Assembly (NCBI RefSeq): GCF_001936475.1
Contig: NZ_MSPQ01000005.1
Coordinates: forward strand, 186,001-250,000
DNA length: 64,000 bases
From: Algoriphagus marinus
GTDB taxonomy: Bacteria > Bacteroidota > Bacteroidia > Cytophagales > Cyclobacteriaceae
Direction: 5' to 3'
Shown piece by piece: positions 18,876-27,696 of the stretch. A model generated the notes under the pieces. The model saw nothing but the letters and a program-made list of their open reading frames with translations. It had not been told where the DNA came from and made no database searches. The position numbers and the translations under genes are program-made. Within the stretch, counting starts at the first letter, position 1. Every line of letters begins with the position of its first letter.

Positions 18876-21055
18876 AGTGCCTTTGTTTTTTGGTTTCCTC
18901 TTTCAAAATAAAAAGACTTCAGCCCTACCTGATCTATAACGAATTCGAATTTTGAACTTTCCAAAGTTTTTTTGAATGCAGACTTGGTGATCATCCCATT
19001 CAAAGTAAAGGGCTTATCAGAAAAACCCCTGCTAGCTTTTGGATAATTCAGCGTATAATCAGCCCTGAGATATTGGTAAAATGGCGCAATAAAATCCTGA
19101 ATAAAGATTCGTTTGGGATGAAAAATCTGGTTGATCGGAAAGCTGTCTTGAAGTTTCAGTCCATGTGTATACCCAAAACTCACCTTGAAGGCGGAAAGAT
19201 AAAACAGGTAAATCAGTGAGGTCCTCTTACCTTCGAAATGGGTGAAATGCAGCATTAAATCATCCACTTTAAAATATGCTTTTGATTTTGTTCTTTGGCA
19301 TTCCAAATACTTATTCAAAAAGTAATCTCGCTTGACTTCCCAAATCTCTTCTTCCCCTTCTTCTGTCCGGAATTTGATAGTACCTCCTACTACAAATGCA
19401 AAAGCTTTTTTCATTTCCGATTTGGGCACCAACTGAGAGACCAAAGCACCTTTTGTTGGATTGGAAGTTGCTTGCAGACTTTCTTTACCATGATACCGAA
19501 TCCACACATCAGAGATAGGATAATCAATCGTACTAGACCCGATATATGGAGTTGATTGGATTTGAAAGTGCAAATGTGGGTAGGGAGAATTCCCCGAATT
19601 CCCGCACTTCCCGATTACCTGTCCTTTTTCTACCACATCCCCAGCCATTACCGGGATAGACCCTTTTTTAAGATGGCTCAACTTGGAATACAAGAAATCC
19701 CCATGCTTTATCACTACCGTATTTCCCCAATTATGGTCCAGATTCCTCGTGCCGATCACATTATCTTCAAGGTCATTGACTACCTGCTCGACTACCCCAT
19801 TGGCGGGAGCCAAAACATTTTTGTAGAAACAATAATAATCTGGGAGGAAGTCACCCTCATTTTTGAAAGTGATCCCATCTTCATTTTTGATCTCAAAATC
19901 CCAAGCGTGCTTCCAATTATCTTTATGCGTAAACTCGCCATTATGCCCCTGAGTCACCGTCCATTCACCAAAAAACGGAAGGTAAATAGGGATGGGACTG
20001 TTTTTTCCAAAGCGCTTCATGAAATTCGAAAAACTGTAAAGGTTTTTTTCAGGAGAATTTTGCTGCCAAAAAATCGTACTCAACCCAATTCGGTTATCCA
20101 TTCGGAATTTCAAGGCATAGAGAACGATCAGAGTAACTATGTTGAAAGGAAAAGAATGGACTGGAAGATAGAAATAACCAAAAACCTGTTGGAGGGAAAC
20201 ACTAACTAAAACGACCAAAGGAATAATCAGCAAAAGTTGTAGATAGCTACTCCTGCTTGGAATAATAAAAAAGCCTCCTAAAGCGATGGCGGTAAGTATA
20301 AAATTGAAACCTATATAACTGAAAGTCAACTCAGAAAAAGGCACTCCCAAAATCATATAAAACAAATAGGCTATATAAAAACCCAAAATCGAAAGCGTAA
20401 AAGCAATTCTCGAGTAAATCAATAATCCAATAGCAGCTACCAAGCCTGCCACGAGAGTTTGTTGGAAGAAAATGGCTCCGAGCGAGAAGAAGTAAGATCT
20501 AAGTGAGCTTGGAATTGCCAATTGATTGATCCATTCGTAGAACTGAATAAGGTTTCCTCCTCCCAAGGTATAGAGCTCATTTAGCACATAAACTCCGCGC
20601 TCACTTAGGCCCAAAGATTCAAATTGCTTTGAAGCCAGCCGAAGCATCCAAAAAATAAGAAGAAAAGGAAGACTCAAAAAAGGAAGACCATATTTGCCCA
20701 AAACTCCCTCTAAGGTCAGGGAAATCAAAACCGCTAAAACTCCTGAGAGAAAAACCAAAAAAAACAATAAAAGCCCTGGCTCGAAATAGATCCCTAAACC
20801 TACTCCTACCAATAATGCATTAAATCCATAGAATCCCTGTCGGATATTCCCCTCGTAATAGCCAAGAATTTTCGCAATAATAAGAGCTGTCGAAACAGCC
20901 AATAAACCTGACAGTCCTACATACAAATCAATAAAAGAAACTATCAAGAGGGCAACTCCAAATAATTTATTGTCGGAGAAAAAAACCTGGGCATAGCTAT
21001 TGAGCAAGGCTTCCCAAAACCACTCAAATTGCTTCAATGCAAGTTTTTTTGTCAA
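18860..21055 (-). CDS. Urea-transporter-like membrane domain fused to an M23 metallopeptidase domain
   Basis: 731 residues. Residues about 15-310 are hydrophobic with about ten membrane segments and urea-transporter signatures (YYEGNIRQGFYGFNALLVGV near 67; a second half with SYIGFNFILTAIALGGFF near 245 and PVHSFPFNIVTLIVLY near 298). Residues about 360-520 are an LytM/M23 domain with all metal and catalytic residues visible (HAWDFEI, then VIKHGDFLYSKLSHL, GNSGNSPYPHLHFQI). A C-terminal extension of about 200 residues is unassigned. M23 domains cut peptidoglycan cross-links; the transporter part moves urea or a similar small amide. It is the fourth gene of the operon. What the two halves do together is not known to me. 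Confidence 0.85.
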   Translation of the reverse strand: MTKKLALKQFEWFWEALLNSYAQVFFSDNKLFGVALLIVSFIDLYVGLSGLLAVSTALIIAKILGYYEGNIRQGFYGFNALLVGVGLGIYFEPGLLLFFLVFLSGVLAVLISLTLEGVLGKYGLPFLSLPFLLIFWMLRLASKQFESLGLSERGVYVLNELYTLGGGNLIQFYEWINQLAIPSSLRSYFFSLGAIFFQQTLVAGLVAAIGLLIYSRIAFTLSILGFYIAYLFYMILGVPFSELTFSYIGFNFILTAIALGGFFIIPSRSSYLQLLLIIPLVVLVSVSLQQVFGYFYLPVHSFPFNIVTLIVLYALKFRMDNRIGLSTIFWQQNSPEKNLYSFSNFMKRFGKNSPIPIYLPFFGEWTVTQGHNGEFTHKDNWKHAWDFEIKNEDGITFKNEGDFLPDYYCFYKNVLAPANGVVEQVVNDLEDNVIGTRNLDHNWGNTVVIKHGDFLYSKLSHLKKGSIPVMAGDVVEKGQVIGKCGNSGNSPYPHLHFQIQSTPYIGSSTIDYPISDVWIRYHGKESLQATSNPTKGALVSQLVPKSEMKKAFAFVVGGTIKFRTEEGEEEIWEVKRDYFLNKYLECQRTKSKAYFKVDDLMLHFTHFEGKRTSLIYLFYLSAFKVSFGYTHGLKLQDSFPINQIFHPKRIFIQDFIAPFYQYLRADYTLNYPKASRGFSDKPFTLNGMITKSAFKKTLESSKFEFVIDQVGLKSFYFERGNQKTKALCVRD

Positions 21056-21067
21056 AGTAAGAAAGAA

Positions 21068-22426
21068 TTAGAGTTCAAAATTCTTCAAATGCTCTGGGGT
21101 ATTCTCCAGAGAATTGATGGTCTCGAGAGACTCTTTCTTCCGGATCAGATGAGGCTTACCCTTAGAATCAAGCATAATCACATTTGGCCGAAGCGTGATA
21201 AACTGCATCCATTGGGTCATATTGTAAGCTCCTACTCTCCTAATAACAAAGTGATCCCCTTTTTTGAGCAGTGGAAACATTATATTTCCCCGGATTACGT
21301 CGATATTCATACACAAAGGTCCATAAATCGTCGTGTCCTCAGATTGGTCAGAAACTGCTTCAACAGGCCTTATGTCATGATCATACCAAAAAGAGGTGAA
21401 AAGTATATTGACACCGACATCTATAATAGTAGCACGCCTACCATCAGCCAGCCTTTTGGTGGCCAAGACCGATCCAGCGAGGAACCCCGCCTCATCGATC
21501 ATCGCTCTTCCCGTTTCTAAAATCAACATGGGAAGATGATCGGGCTTTATCTCTGAACTCATCAAAGCCGAAGTAATTGCCTCTGCAAAATCATCAAAAG
21601 AAGGCGCTGTATCAGTACCTGGATAGTAGGCTCCCCGAAGTGTGTTTTTGGAAGCAAAACCACCTCCCAAGTCAATATATTTCAGGACATGCCCATACTT
21701 TTTCTCCAGCTTTACAGCCAAACTTGCCAGCTTTTCCGCAGCAATCCGGTAACCATCCGTGCTGAGTATATAAGTTCCTATATGTGTGTGAAGTCCCAAA
21801 AGATCAAGCGTTTTACTTGCCATAACCCTGTTCAAGGCATCCCATGCTTCTCCATTCTCAAAATTGAAGCCGAAGCGATCCCAAAGTGGGTAAAACCCAG
21901 TATCCATATTGACTCGAATGGCAACTTTTGGTCTTTCACCCATTTCTTTACTCAGATGGATGAGCTCATACAATTCATCAAAATGGTCAATATGAATAAG
22001 TGAATTATTTTCAATTGCCAATCTCAAGTCGTCAGTAGATTTGTCCGGACCATTGAAAATAATCAATTCCCCAGGCACTCCATTTTCGATTGCTTTTTGG
22101 TATTCGAAGCCGGAAACCACCTCAGCCCAAGCTCCTTCCTGATGAAAAACATTACAGACAGCATTGAGATAGTTGGTTTTGTAAGACCAAGAAAACTGAA
22201 CATTAGGGTATCGGGAACTGAAGGCCCGATGAGCCTCTTTGTAGGTTTTTCGGATAGTTTGTTCCGAAATCACAAATAATGGAGAGCCAAATTCATCTAG
22301 CAATGATTTGATAGAAGTGCCGTCTATGTGACTGATAGGATCCAACCTTCTTGGCATCCCGTATTTGCTGGGAAGTCCGGCATTGATTCTTTGGATGATC
22401 GGTCTCTCAAATGTTAGCTTACTCAT
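21068..22426 (-). CDS. PLP-dependent decarboxylase (Orn/DAP/Arg decarboxylase 2, LysA-like)
   Basis: 452 residues, no signal peptide. Alanine-racemase-type PLP barrel (about 50-310) with Lys83 in WSYKTN as the Schiff-base residue, HTHIGTYI at 213-220, phosphate-binding DLGGGF at 252-257 and ETGRAM at 304-309. In the C-terminal beta-domain Cys372 lies in YGPLCMNID. It therefore looks catalytically intact but differs from true diaminopimelate decarboxylase (which has an EPGR motif), so the substrate is open: a diamino acid or the free end of an ATP-grasp product are both possible. It stands 18 bp after the ATP-grasp gene and 12 bp before the transporter-peptidase gene, within the same operon. 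Confidence 0.85.
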   Translation of the reverse strand: MSKLTFERPIIQRINAGLPSKYGMPRRLDPISHIDGTSIKSLLDEFGSPLFVISEQTIRKTYKEAHRAFSSRYPNVQFSWSYKTNYLNAVCNVFHQEGAWAEVVSGFEYQKAIENGVPGELIIFNGPDKSTDDLRLAIENNSLIHIDHFDELYELIHLSKEMGERPKVAIRVNMDTGFYPLWDRFGFNFENGEAWDALNRVMASKTLDLLGLHTHIGTYILSTDGYRIAAEKLASLAVKLEKKYGHVLKYIDLGGGFASKNTLRGAYYPGTDTAPSFDDFAEAITSALMSSEIKPDHLPMLILETGRAMIDEAGFLAGSVLATKRLADGRRATIIDVGVNILFTSFWYDHDIRPVEAVSDQSEDTTIYGPLCMNIDVIRGNIMFPLLKKGDHFVIRRVGAYNMTQWMQFITLRPNVIMLDSKGKPHLIRKKESLETINSLENTPEHLKNFEL

Positions 22427-22444
22427 AGTTTTCTGGATAAATTT

Positions 22445-23491
22445 TTAAACTTCACCTCGGGTCGAGAACTCTTCAAATTCTTTCATATCACAAATCATAT
22501 CGTAGGAATATCGGATAAACATCTTCCCCACCTCATATTGCGAGAAGGGTTTTAGTTCTTTTCCCAAAGCCAATAAAACCAAAGCCTCCGGTAGGTTTTG
22601 TCCGGCGGCCACTGCCAAATAAACCCAGGCAGGTAATCTGGGATTGATTTCAATCATGAAAAGCTCATTTTTTGAAGTTCGGATCAGTTCCAATTCCATA
22701 CCCCCCCTCCATTGGGTTTGTGAAATAATCTTCTGAGTCAAATCCATCATGGTTTGATCCTGAAGCGTAATACCTCCCCAGCCCTTTCCTTTATCTGTTA
22801 TGTAGGTTTTTCGCATTGGCACTGCTCCAATGGTGTTCCCTTTACCATCTCCAAGAGCGACGACATTCACTTCAGTACCTCTTACAAACTCCTGAATCAC
22901 AATGGGAAGTCCCCATTTGGCAGCGATTTTATTGAAAAAAATAGAAACCTGATCACGATCGTAAGCAATGTGAGCGTCATAAAATTTCCCTTTGACCACC
23001 ACAGGATATTCAAATTTACTTTCAATCCTTCGCCAATCACTCAAGCTAGTTATGGTCTCACTGTATGGAACTTTGACTCCATATTTTTCTCCATATTCAG
23101 GCAAATTGGATTTATGCCTTTCCTCAAATTGCTTTAGTGTAGGAAGAAAAGTCCGGATTCCCATATCCTGAAGGATTTTTTCCGACTTCATCACAGTAAA
23201 GAGCTCTGAATCAAAATTGGGGATCAGAACCTGAATATTTTCCTGTTCATGGATGTATCGGATTCTATCTAAAAATGGCTCGAATCCATCCGACGGATAA
23301 GGCACTTTGTAAGTCTTGTCCACCAAATCATGCATATAAATACCTGGCTCCAGGTTTTCATAGGACAAACCAATCACCCTGACATCCAATATTTTGGATT
23401 CTTTTAAACCCCGGATAACTGGAATTCCCGGGCCTGGATTATCTATATTATTCAATCCAGAGAGCGCCACATTGACTTTAATCTTCTCCAT
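22445..23491 (-). CDS. ATP-grasp ligase (CarB-like fold)
   Basis: 348 residues, cytoplasmic. An N-terminal Rossmann-like part (MEKIKVNVALSGLNN; VLIPNFDSELFTVM near residue 108), the ATP-grasp core with VVVKGKFYDAHIAYD near 163 and IVIQEFVRGTEVNVV near 196, and the metal-binding IEINPRLPAW at 280-289. These enzymes use ATP to make an acyl-phosphate and join it to an amine, for example in peptide or amide bonds. Its start overlaps the end of the PqqD-like gene by 14 bp, which suggests it works on a peptide or amino acid delivered by that protein. Neither substrate can be named from sequence. Confidence 0.85.
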   Translation of the reverse strand: MEKIKVNVALSGLNNIDNPGPGIPVIRGLKESKILDVRVIGLSYENLEPGIYMHDLVDKTYKVPYPSDGFEPFLDRIRYIHEQENIQVLIPNFDSELFTVMKSEKILQDMGIRTFLPTLKQFEERHKSNLPEYGEKYGVKVPYSETITSLSDWRRIESKFEYPVVVKGKFYDAHIAYDRDQVSIFFNKIAAKWGLPIVIQEFVRGTEVNVVALGDGKGNTIGAVPMRKTYITDKGKGWGGITLQDQTMMDLTQKIISQTQWRGGMELELIRTSKNELFMIEINPRLPAWVYLAVAAGQNLPEALVLLALGKELKPFSQYEVGKMFIRYSYDMICDMKEFEEFSTRGEV

Positions 23492-23735
23492 CTTTTTCGA
23501 TTAAATTCAATTGATTTAGAGTAGCTACAAAATCATAGTAATACCGCTCAAAGCTTTCCTCATCCACTTCGTATTTTTCAGACACCTTTTGAATAATCTC
23601 CGGAAAATCCTTTCCTTCCTTAATCAATCGTACGATCTCTAAACCTGTGTTATTCAGCGAAAAAGAGTCTCCAGTTCCTGCATCAAATACGAAACCCGAG
23701 TCACTAATAGCAATGGTACTTTTTATTTTCAGCAT
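23478..23735 (-). CDS. PqqD-like RiPP-recognition-element protein
   Basis: 85 residues, the length of stand-alone PqqD proteins. It shows the PqqD pattern: an N-terminal beta-hairpin (GFVFDAGTGDSFSLNNTG), then a helical part (LEIVRLIKEGKDFPEIIQKV) and a second winged-helix part (ESFERYYYDFVATLNQL). PqqD folds bind the leader of a precursor peptide and hand it to a modifying enzyme, or act as small regulatory partners. It is the first gene of the six-gene operon and overlaps the ATP-grasp gene. I found no obvious precursor peptide gene within the 520 bases upstream, though a short one may be missed by eye. Confidence 0.8.
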   Translation of the reverse strand: MLKIKSTIAISDSGFVFDAGTGDSFSLNNTGLEIVRLIKEGKDFPEIIQKVSEKYEVDEESFERYYYDFVATLNQLNLIEKDGED

Positions 23736-23983
23736 AGCATTTTTTCTTTAACCTGAATCAGGAAGGAAGTAAGTCAATTGATAGTGCATATAAAATGATG
23801 AAAATCACATAGCCGGTTTTCATAAGACTTCGTTTCATGCAGAATCTAGAACTATTTTTTTGATTTGTATTTTCTAAAAAATTTTGGCTAAAAATGACGG
23901 TAAACACCTCATTATGAAATTAAAACACCTTTTGGAGTGCACTTAAAAAACATACTGAATCTCCTTGTTTCAATATTATAGCA

Positions 23984-24055
23984 TTAAATGGAGACGGGAA
24001 AATAGATATTGCTGTGGCTGGAAAAGATGGCTTGTTGGTATTTTTTCAGCGATAA
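23984..24055 (+). pseudogene. Relic of an FG-GAP gene 3' end (23 codons)
   Basis: Bases 23984-24055 translate to LNGDGKIDIAVAGKDG followed by LLVFFQR and a stop, matching the last codons of the FG-GAP gene at 16650-16721 (only a few base differences). Nothing upstream is in frame with a start codon. It is best seen as the tail of a deleted paralogue or a copied fragment. The gene-free stretch 23736-24255 otherwise holds a hairpin at 24128-24164 and AT-rich sequence. Confidence 0.7.
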
Positions 24056-24127
24056 TCATTCCTTAAAAAACAATTTCCTCTTTGGACTCTGAAGATTATC
24101 AAAGGTATTTTAGATTTCAATCCAATC

Positions 24128-24164
24128 CTCCAAACCCAAATTTTTCAAAATTATGGGTTTGGAG
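24128..24164. repeat. Perfect 11-bp stem hairpin
   Basis: CTCCAAACCCA (24128-24138) pairs perfectly with TGGGTTTGGAG (24154-24164), and the loop contains further AT pairing. No clear T run follows on either strand, so it is not a standard terminator; it could still help to stop transcription coming from the MetS end on the minus strand. Confidence 0.6.
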
Positions 24165-24255
24165 TAGCTGGATTTTTATTTTCTGAAGAGGCAATTTGAT
24201 GCTGATTATGACATTCATTTTGAATTCAAACATTTCGAATCAACCAAAAGTCAGT

Positions 24256-24372
24256 CTATTTTTCCTCCGATTTTGATGTGGGTTTTCTTAATACCAAGTA
24301 GAAGCAGTATAAGGTTACTGACAAGATTAGTCCTTGTGTGACTAGCGCTAGAATAAGTGCTGAAGTGTTCAT
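24256..24372 (-). CDS. MetS-like small subunit of NSS transporter (38 residues)
   Basis: A 38-codon gene starting at an ATG that overlaps the NSS transporter stop by 4 bp (ATGA). The product is one membrane helix (ALILALVTQGLILSVTLYCF, residues 5-24) with a short basic tail (LRKPTSKSEEK). This size, topology and position match the MetS family, a small partner of NSS transporters. It should sit in the inner membrane with the transporter. It is too short for simple ORF lists and would be easily missed. Confidence 0.75.
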   Translation of the reverse strand: MNTSALILALVTQGLILSVTLYCFYLVLRKPTSKSEEK

Positions 24373-26027
24373 GATAGTGAGGATTTTTTACGTTTTACAC
24401 TTGAATACCAAACAATTCCTACGATCCCAAGAAATAACAGCAACAATTGGATTCTAGCTAAACTCGAGTAGAACATCTTTTTCTCCAAATACTCCCCTTG
24501 CTCTGGACTTAAGGATAAGGCAAGCTTAATGTCCTCATGGGTCAATTTAGAAATTAAAGCACTTGGATCCAGACTATAGAGACGTCCATCTGTAAAGCTG
24601 GCTATTGCTCCAGCCCAGTCATTTCCTTCGGGTGTAAAGAGTGCACTGATGAATACCAACAGCAATAAAACCGGCGTCACATATTTCATAATCCACTTAT
24701 AAATGCTTGGAATCCGGATATCTGCGCCTCGATTTATTTCAACCCATCCTTTATCCATCCCAAATATCCATGCAAAAAGGATAGTCTCTAATAATGCAAA
24801 TACAACCAAGCTGACCGTACCGGCCCAATAATCATATTCATCAAAGTACCCATATTTATAAAACAAGACGGTAGGGACTCCCATGAGCAAGGCTACAATA
24901 CCGAAGGAAACGGCTCCTTTTACTTTTCCCCAGCCAAACTCATCTTTCATGAATCCCATCCAAGGCGTGCCCATGGCAAGAGAAGAAGTGATTCCTGCAA
25001 AAAACAGCAATCCAAACCAACATACTCCTGCAATAATACCAAAGGTGGTACCCCACTGCTGAAAGAGGTAAGGCATAGTCTGAAATGCCATTCCAAATCC
25101 GGCGTTTTCCAACACCCAATCTATGCCTAGAAATCCAGCCGCTATCGGGATCACAATGGCACTTCCGAGCAAAACCTCCACAAATTCATTCGTAAAACCT
25201 GCGGTAACTGAGTTTAAAGCAATGTCTTCGTTTTCTTTGATGTAGGAAGCATAGCACTGAATAGATCCCATCCCTACTGAAAGGGTGAAGAAAATCTGAC
25301 CCGCAGCTGCCAGCCAAACTTTAGGATCCGCCAAGGAGCTGTATTGTGGAGTCCAGAGAAAGTTGATGCCATCCCATGCATTTGCATCCGGAAATTCATT
25401 GGAGGCGAAACTTGTCCCCATAGTCCAGCCTCTTACGGCCAGAATAATTCCAAACAGAATTAAAAGAGGCATACCAATTTTGGCAACTTTTTCTATTCCT
25501 CCCAAACCTGTTGAAAGGATATAAACATTGACCCCCAGAACTAAGATGTAAACAACTAGGGGAAGTAGCGGAATCCCAAAATCCGAGCCACTCAGATTGA
25601 CATAATTGTCAAAAAAGAAACTGATTTCTTCTTTGCTCATTCCCGTAAATGAGCCTAATAGCGTATGTAGCACATACATGAACGTCCAAGACTCGATGTA
25701 AGTGTAGTAGGCTACGACTGCGATATTGGTAAAAATCCCAAATACGCCGATGTATTTCCAAATCTTCTTTTTGGACATCGAATCCAAAATATATGGGGTA
25801 CTGTGATTACCACTTATCCCACCATATCTACCGATAGACCATTCTACAAACAAGAGTGGAATTCCCATCAGAACAAAGCAAATCAGATAAGGCAGGATAA
25901 ATCCTCCACCTCCATTTTGCACCGCCTGAACAGGGAACCGAAGAAAATTCCCTAAGCCTACCGCATTTCCTGCCATAGCGAGGATCAAGCCCGTTCTTGA
26001 TCCCCATGATTCTTTTTGATTACTCAT
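24369..26027 (-). CDS. Sodium-dependent transporter, NSS/SNF family
   Basis: 552 residues with about twelve membrane segments. The LeuT-type signatures are present: WGSRTGLILAMAGNAVGLGN (residues 8-27, sodium and substrate site), FLRFPVQAVQNGGGGF and GIPLLFVEWSIGRYGG, then SVGMGSIQCYASY near 250. It is an inner-membrane symporter for amino acids or related solutes. The stop overlaps the MetS-like gene by 4 bp, and its own start overlaps the stop of the upstream 181-residue gene by 4 bp, so the three are translationally coupled. Substrate unknown; MetPS in Corynebacterium carries methionine and alanine. Confidence 0.9.
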   Translation of the reverse strand: MSNQKESWGSRTGLILAMAGNAVGLGNFLRFPVQAVQNGGGGFILPYLICFVLMGIPLLFVEWSIGRYGGISGNHSTPYILDSMSKKKIWKYIGVFGIFTNIAVVAYYTYIESWTFMYVLHTLLGSFTGMSKEEISFFFDNYVNLSGSDFGIPLLPLVVYILVLGVNVYILSTGLGGIEKVAKIGMPLLILFGIILAVRGWTMGTSFASNEFPDANAWDGINFLWTPQYSSLADPKVWLAAAGQIFFTLSVGMGSIQCYASYIKENEDIALNSVTAGFTNEFVEVLLGSAIVIPIAAGFLGIDWVLENAGFGMAFQTMPYLFQQWGTTFGIIAGVCWFGLLFFAGITSSLAMGTPWMGFMKDEFGWGKVKGAVSFGIVALLMGVPTVLFYKYGYFDEYDYWAGTVSLVVFALLETILFAWIFGMDKGWVEINRGADIRIPSIYKWIMKYVTPVLLLLVFISALFTPEGNDWAGAIASFTDGRLYSLDPSALISKLTHEDIKLALSLSPEQGEYLEKKMFYSSLARIQLLLLFLGIVGIVWYSSVKRKKSSLS

Positions 26028-26569
26028 AAGAGAGCACTAGCAACATTTTGTATCGATTTTGGCTTTACTTCAGAATCTTTCTTCAAGGTATTTTGGATCA
26101 ATTCAAGCCATGATTCGGCGATCACCGATTCTCCATTCAGGTCAGTGAATAATTCAGCATCGAAAAACTCAAGAACAGTGGATTTCAACCCTTCTTGTAA
26201 ATAGCTCAACTCAATTCCGACATAATCCAAAATGATTCTCTTGGATGTATCTGATTTCACTTCCCGAGCGATTTTATGGATTTTTGCTGATTTCACTTGA
26301 TGAAGATCAATCAGAAAGGATAATGGCTCACCATTATTCCTTAAGTAGGCCAATAATTTGTTTTCTTGATCAAGCCCGATGGCATAGAAATTTCGCCAAA
26401 ATTCAGACTGGTTGATATGACCATTTTTTTGAGAGGCAAGTTCATGCAACTTCATCTCTAAGGCTTTTCTCTTTTTTGAATTTTTTAGGGAATGATAAAT
26501 AAATGGAGTGCAGAGGGCACAAAATAACAGAAATGACAAACTCAATGTCACTGGATCAATGTCAAACAT
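26024..26569 (-). CDS. Membrane-anchored hypothetical protein coupled to the NSS transporter
   Basis: 181 residues: an N-terminal membrane helix (VTLSLSFLLFCALCTPFIYH, residues 7-26), then a basic stretch and a soluble part with helices (DQENKLLAYLRNNGEPLSFL) and a C-terminal helix (SWLELIQNTLKKD). I do not recognise the family. The stop overlaps the NSS start by 4 bp, so it may be an accessory factor of the transporter or only share transcription. Confidence 0.7.
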   Translation of the reverse strand: MFDIDPVTLSLSFLLFCALCTPFIYHSLKNSKKRKALEMKLHELASQKNGHINQSEFWRNFYAIGLDQENKLLAYLRNNGEPLSFLIDLHQVKSAKIHKIAREVKSDTSKRIILDYVGIELSYLQEGLKSTVLEFFDAELFTDLNGESVIAESWLELIQNTLKKDSEVKPKSIQNVASALL

Positions 26570-26638
26570 GGGGTTAAGAATTAGAAGGTTAGAATAGTTG
26601 TTAGGCTCTTAAAGAGCAATCATGAAAACAACTAGAAG

Positions 26639-27037
26639 CTACCAACTGAAGAAAAAATGAAGGAAAGTCTCCCTGACGTCAAAGCGGGAGAAGGATTTTT
26701 GAAAAAAAGATGGAGAAAGATATGCTTCGTTAAAACTGATTTCCTCCGATACCCATGGTGTATTTAATCGGTGGATTAGACTCCAATCAACTTTAAAAGG
26801 CGGGGTTTTTGGCAGTTCTGAGCTAATCCGAATATCAACTGCCTTTGTTAGCTCTTGATTGAGAACTGTTTCATTGCCATGAAGTCTATTTCCCGAGTCA
26901 TACTTTGGAGGCAGCGAAGTAAAAGCGACAAATCCGATGAACCAACAAAGGCCAAAAAGGAAGGAAATTCGCTGTGGATTCATATGGGTAAGGCAAATGC
27001 CAATACAAATGTAAAGCAATAGTAATCGATATTTCAA
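26639..27037 (-). CDS. Small membrane hypothetical protein
   Basis: 132 residues. The first 40 residues are hydrophobic (MKYRLLLLYICIGICLTHMN, then ISFLFGLCWFIGFVAFTSLP), followed by a charged soluble tail (RISSELPKTPPFKVDWSL, SFNEAYLSPSFFQKSF). No family is recognised. It lies 69 bp before the 181-residue gene on the same strand. The frame has a good start and membrane pattern, but it may not be expressed. Confidence 0.5.
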   Translation of the reverse strand: MKYRLLLLYICIGICLTHMNPQRISFLFGLCWFIGFVAFTSLPPKYDSGNRLHGNETVLNQELTKAVDIRISSELPKTPPFKVDWSLIHRLNTPWVSEEISFNEAYLSPSFFQKSFSRFDVRETFLHFFFSW

Positions 27038-27180
27038 TAAGTAATTTCTAAAAATTTAAAGAGTAATTTAAAAAAGAGGATTGCCCAAATTCTGCCTGCT
27101 GAAGAAGTTTCAGCCGTCATCAAATCATCCCCCAAGCGACCTTTAGAAGCGCTAAAAAAAAGACCTGCCTTTTTTTTAAT

Positions 27181-27253
27181 CAACCTTTCAAATACCCCTT
27201 AATCATATTCACCAATTTCTCATCAAGTGATATAAGCTGCTTTTGAAAGGTTG
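27181..27253. repeat. 12-bp perfect inverted repeat
   Basis: CAACCTTTCAAA at 27181-27192 and TTTGAAAGGTTG at 27242-27253 are exact reverse complements 49 bp apart. One arm ends a short coding-like tail. It could bound a tiny element or be a long-loop hairpin. Confidence 0.5.
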
Positions 27254-27471
27254 GATAGAAGCGAGATTATTTTTTTAATCTAGCCTGTGTTTGCGATAAA
27301 AAACAGAGCTCCTTGTGACTTGGACGATGGACATTTCCCAAGAATTGAATAAAATCTGTGGAAATAGCCTCATTCAATTGCATCTGCCTAAAAGCTTGCC
27401 TAAACGTCTGCACATATCGGCCAATTAATATTCTTACCAAGCTTGCTATACAGCCCAAGGCAGTAAAAAAG

Positions 27472-27696
27472 TCATTTCTGAAAAAATAATCCAGAAACAG
27501 CCAAACGATGCTTCACCGGAGTTTGGATTATTTCATTCCCAGTATATACCAATACTTCCCAGCGCTGATCACCTATAGGGATAATGATGAGATTTGGCTT
27601 TTTCTGTATTGAAATCGCCACTGAAGAAGTAAAGGAATGAAGTTTTTCGTGAAAGGCATTTTGGATTTTCTTTTCAAGACTAATTAGTATTGGTAA
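27472..27696 (-). pseudogene. Possible relic: 74-codon open frame without a start
   Basis: Reading the minus strand from 27696 to the stop at 27472 gives a frame with protein-like composition (SVAISIQKKPNLIIIPIGD, RWEVLVYTGNEIIQTPVKH, LAVSGLFFQK) but no ATG, GTG or TTG start, and a TAA just before it. The family is not recognised. It may be the end of a truncated gene; chance cannot be excluded. Confidence 0.3.

Noticed and set aside
19556..20209. Open plus-strand frame of 217 codons within the UT/M23 gene
   Set aside because: It is antisense to the M23 and membrane part, where the minus-strand frame shows complete motifs. Long antisense frames are expected there by codon bias.
23736..24255. 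Search for a RiPP precursor upstream of the PqqD-like gene
   Set aside because: By eye no short open frame with a leader-like pattern was found on the operon strand; only the FG-GAP relic and a hairpin are visible.
27267..27458. 63-codon minus-strand ATG frame
   Set aside because: No leader, no neighbour and no family. It may be part of a decayed gene and was described with the gene-poor stretch rather than called as a gene.
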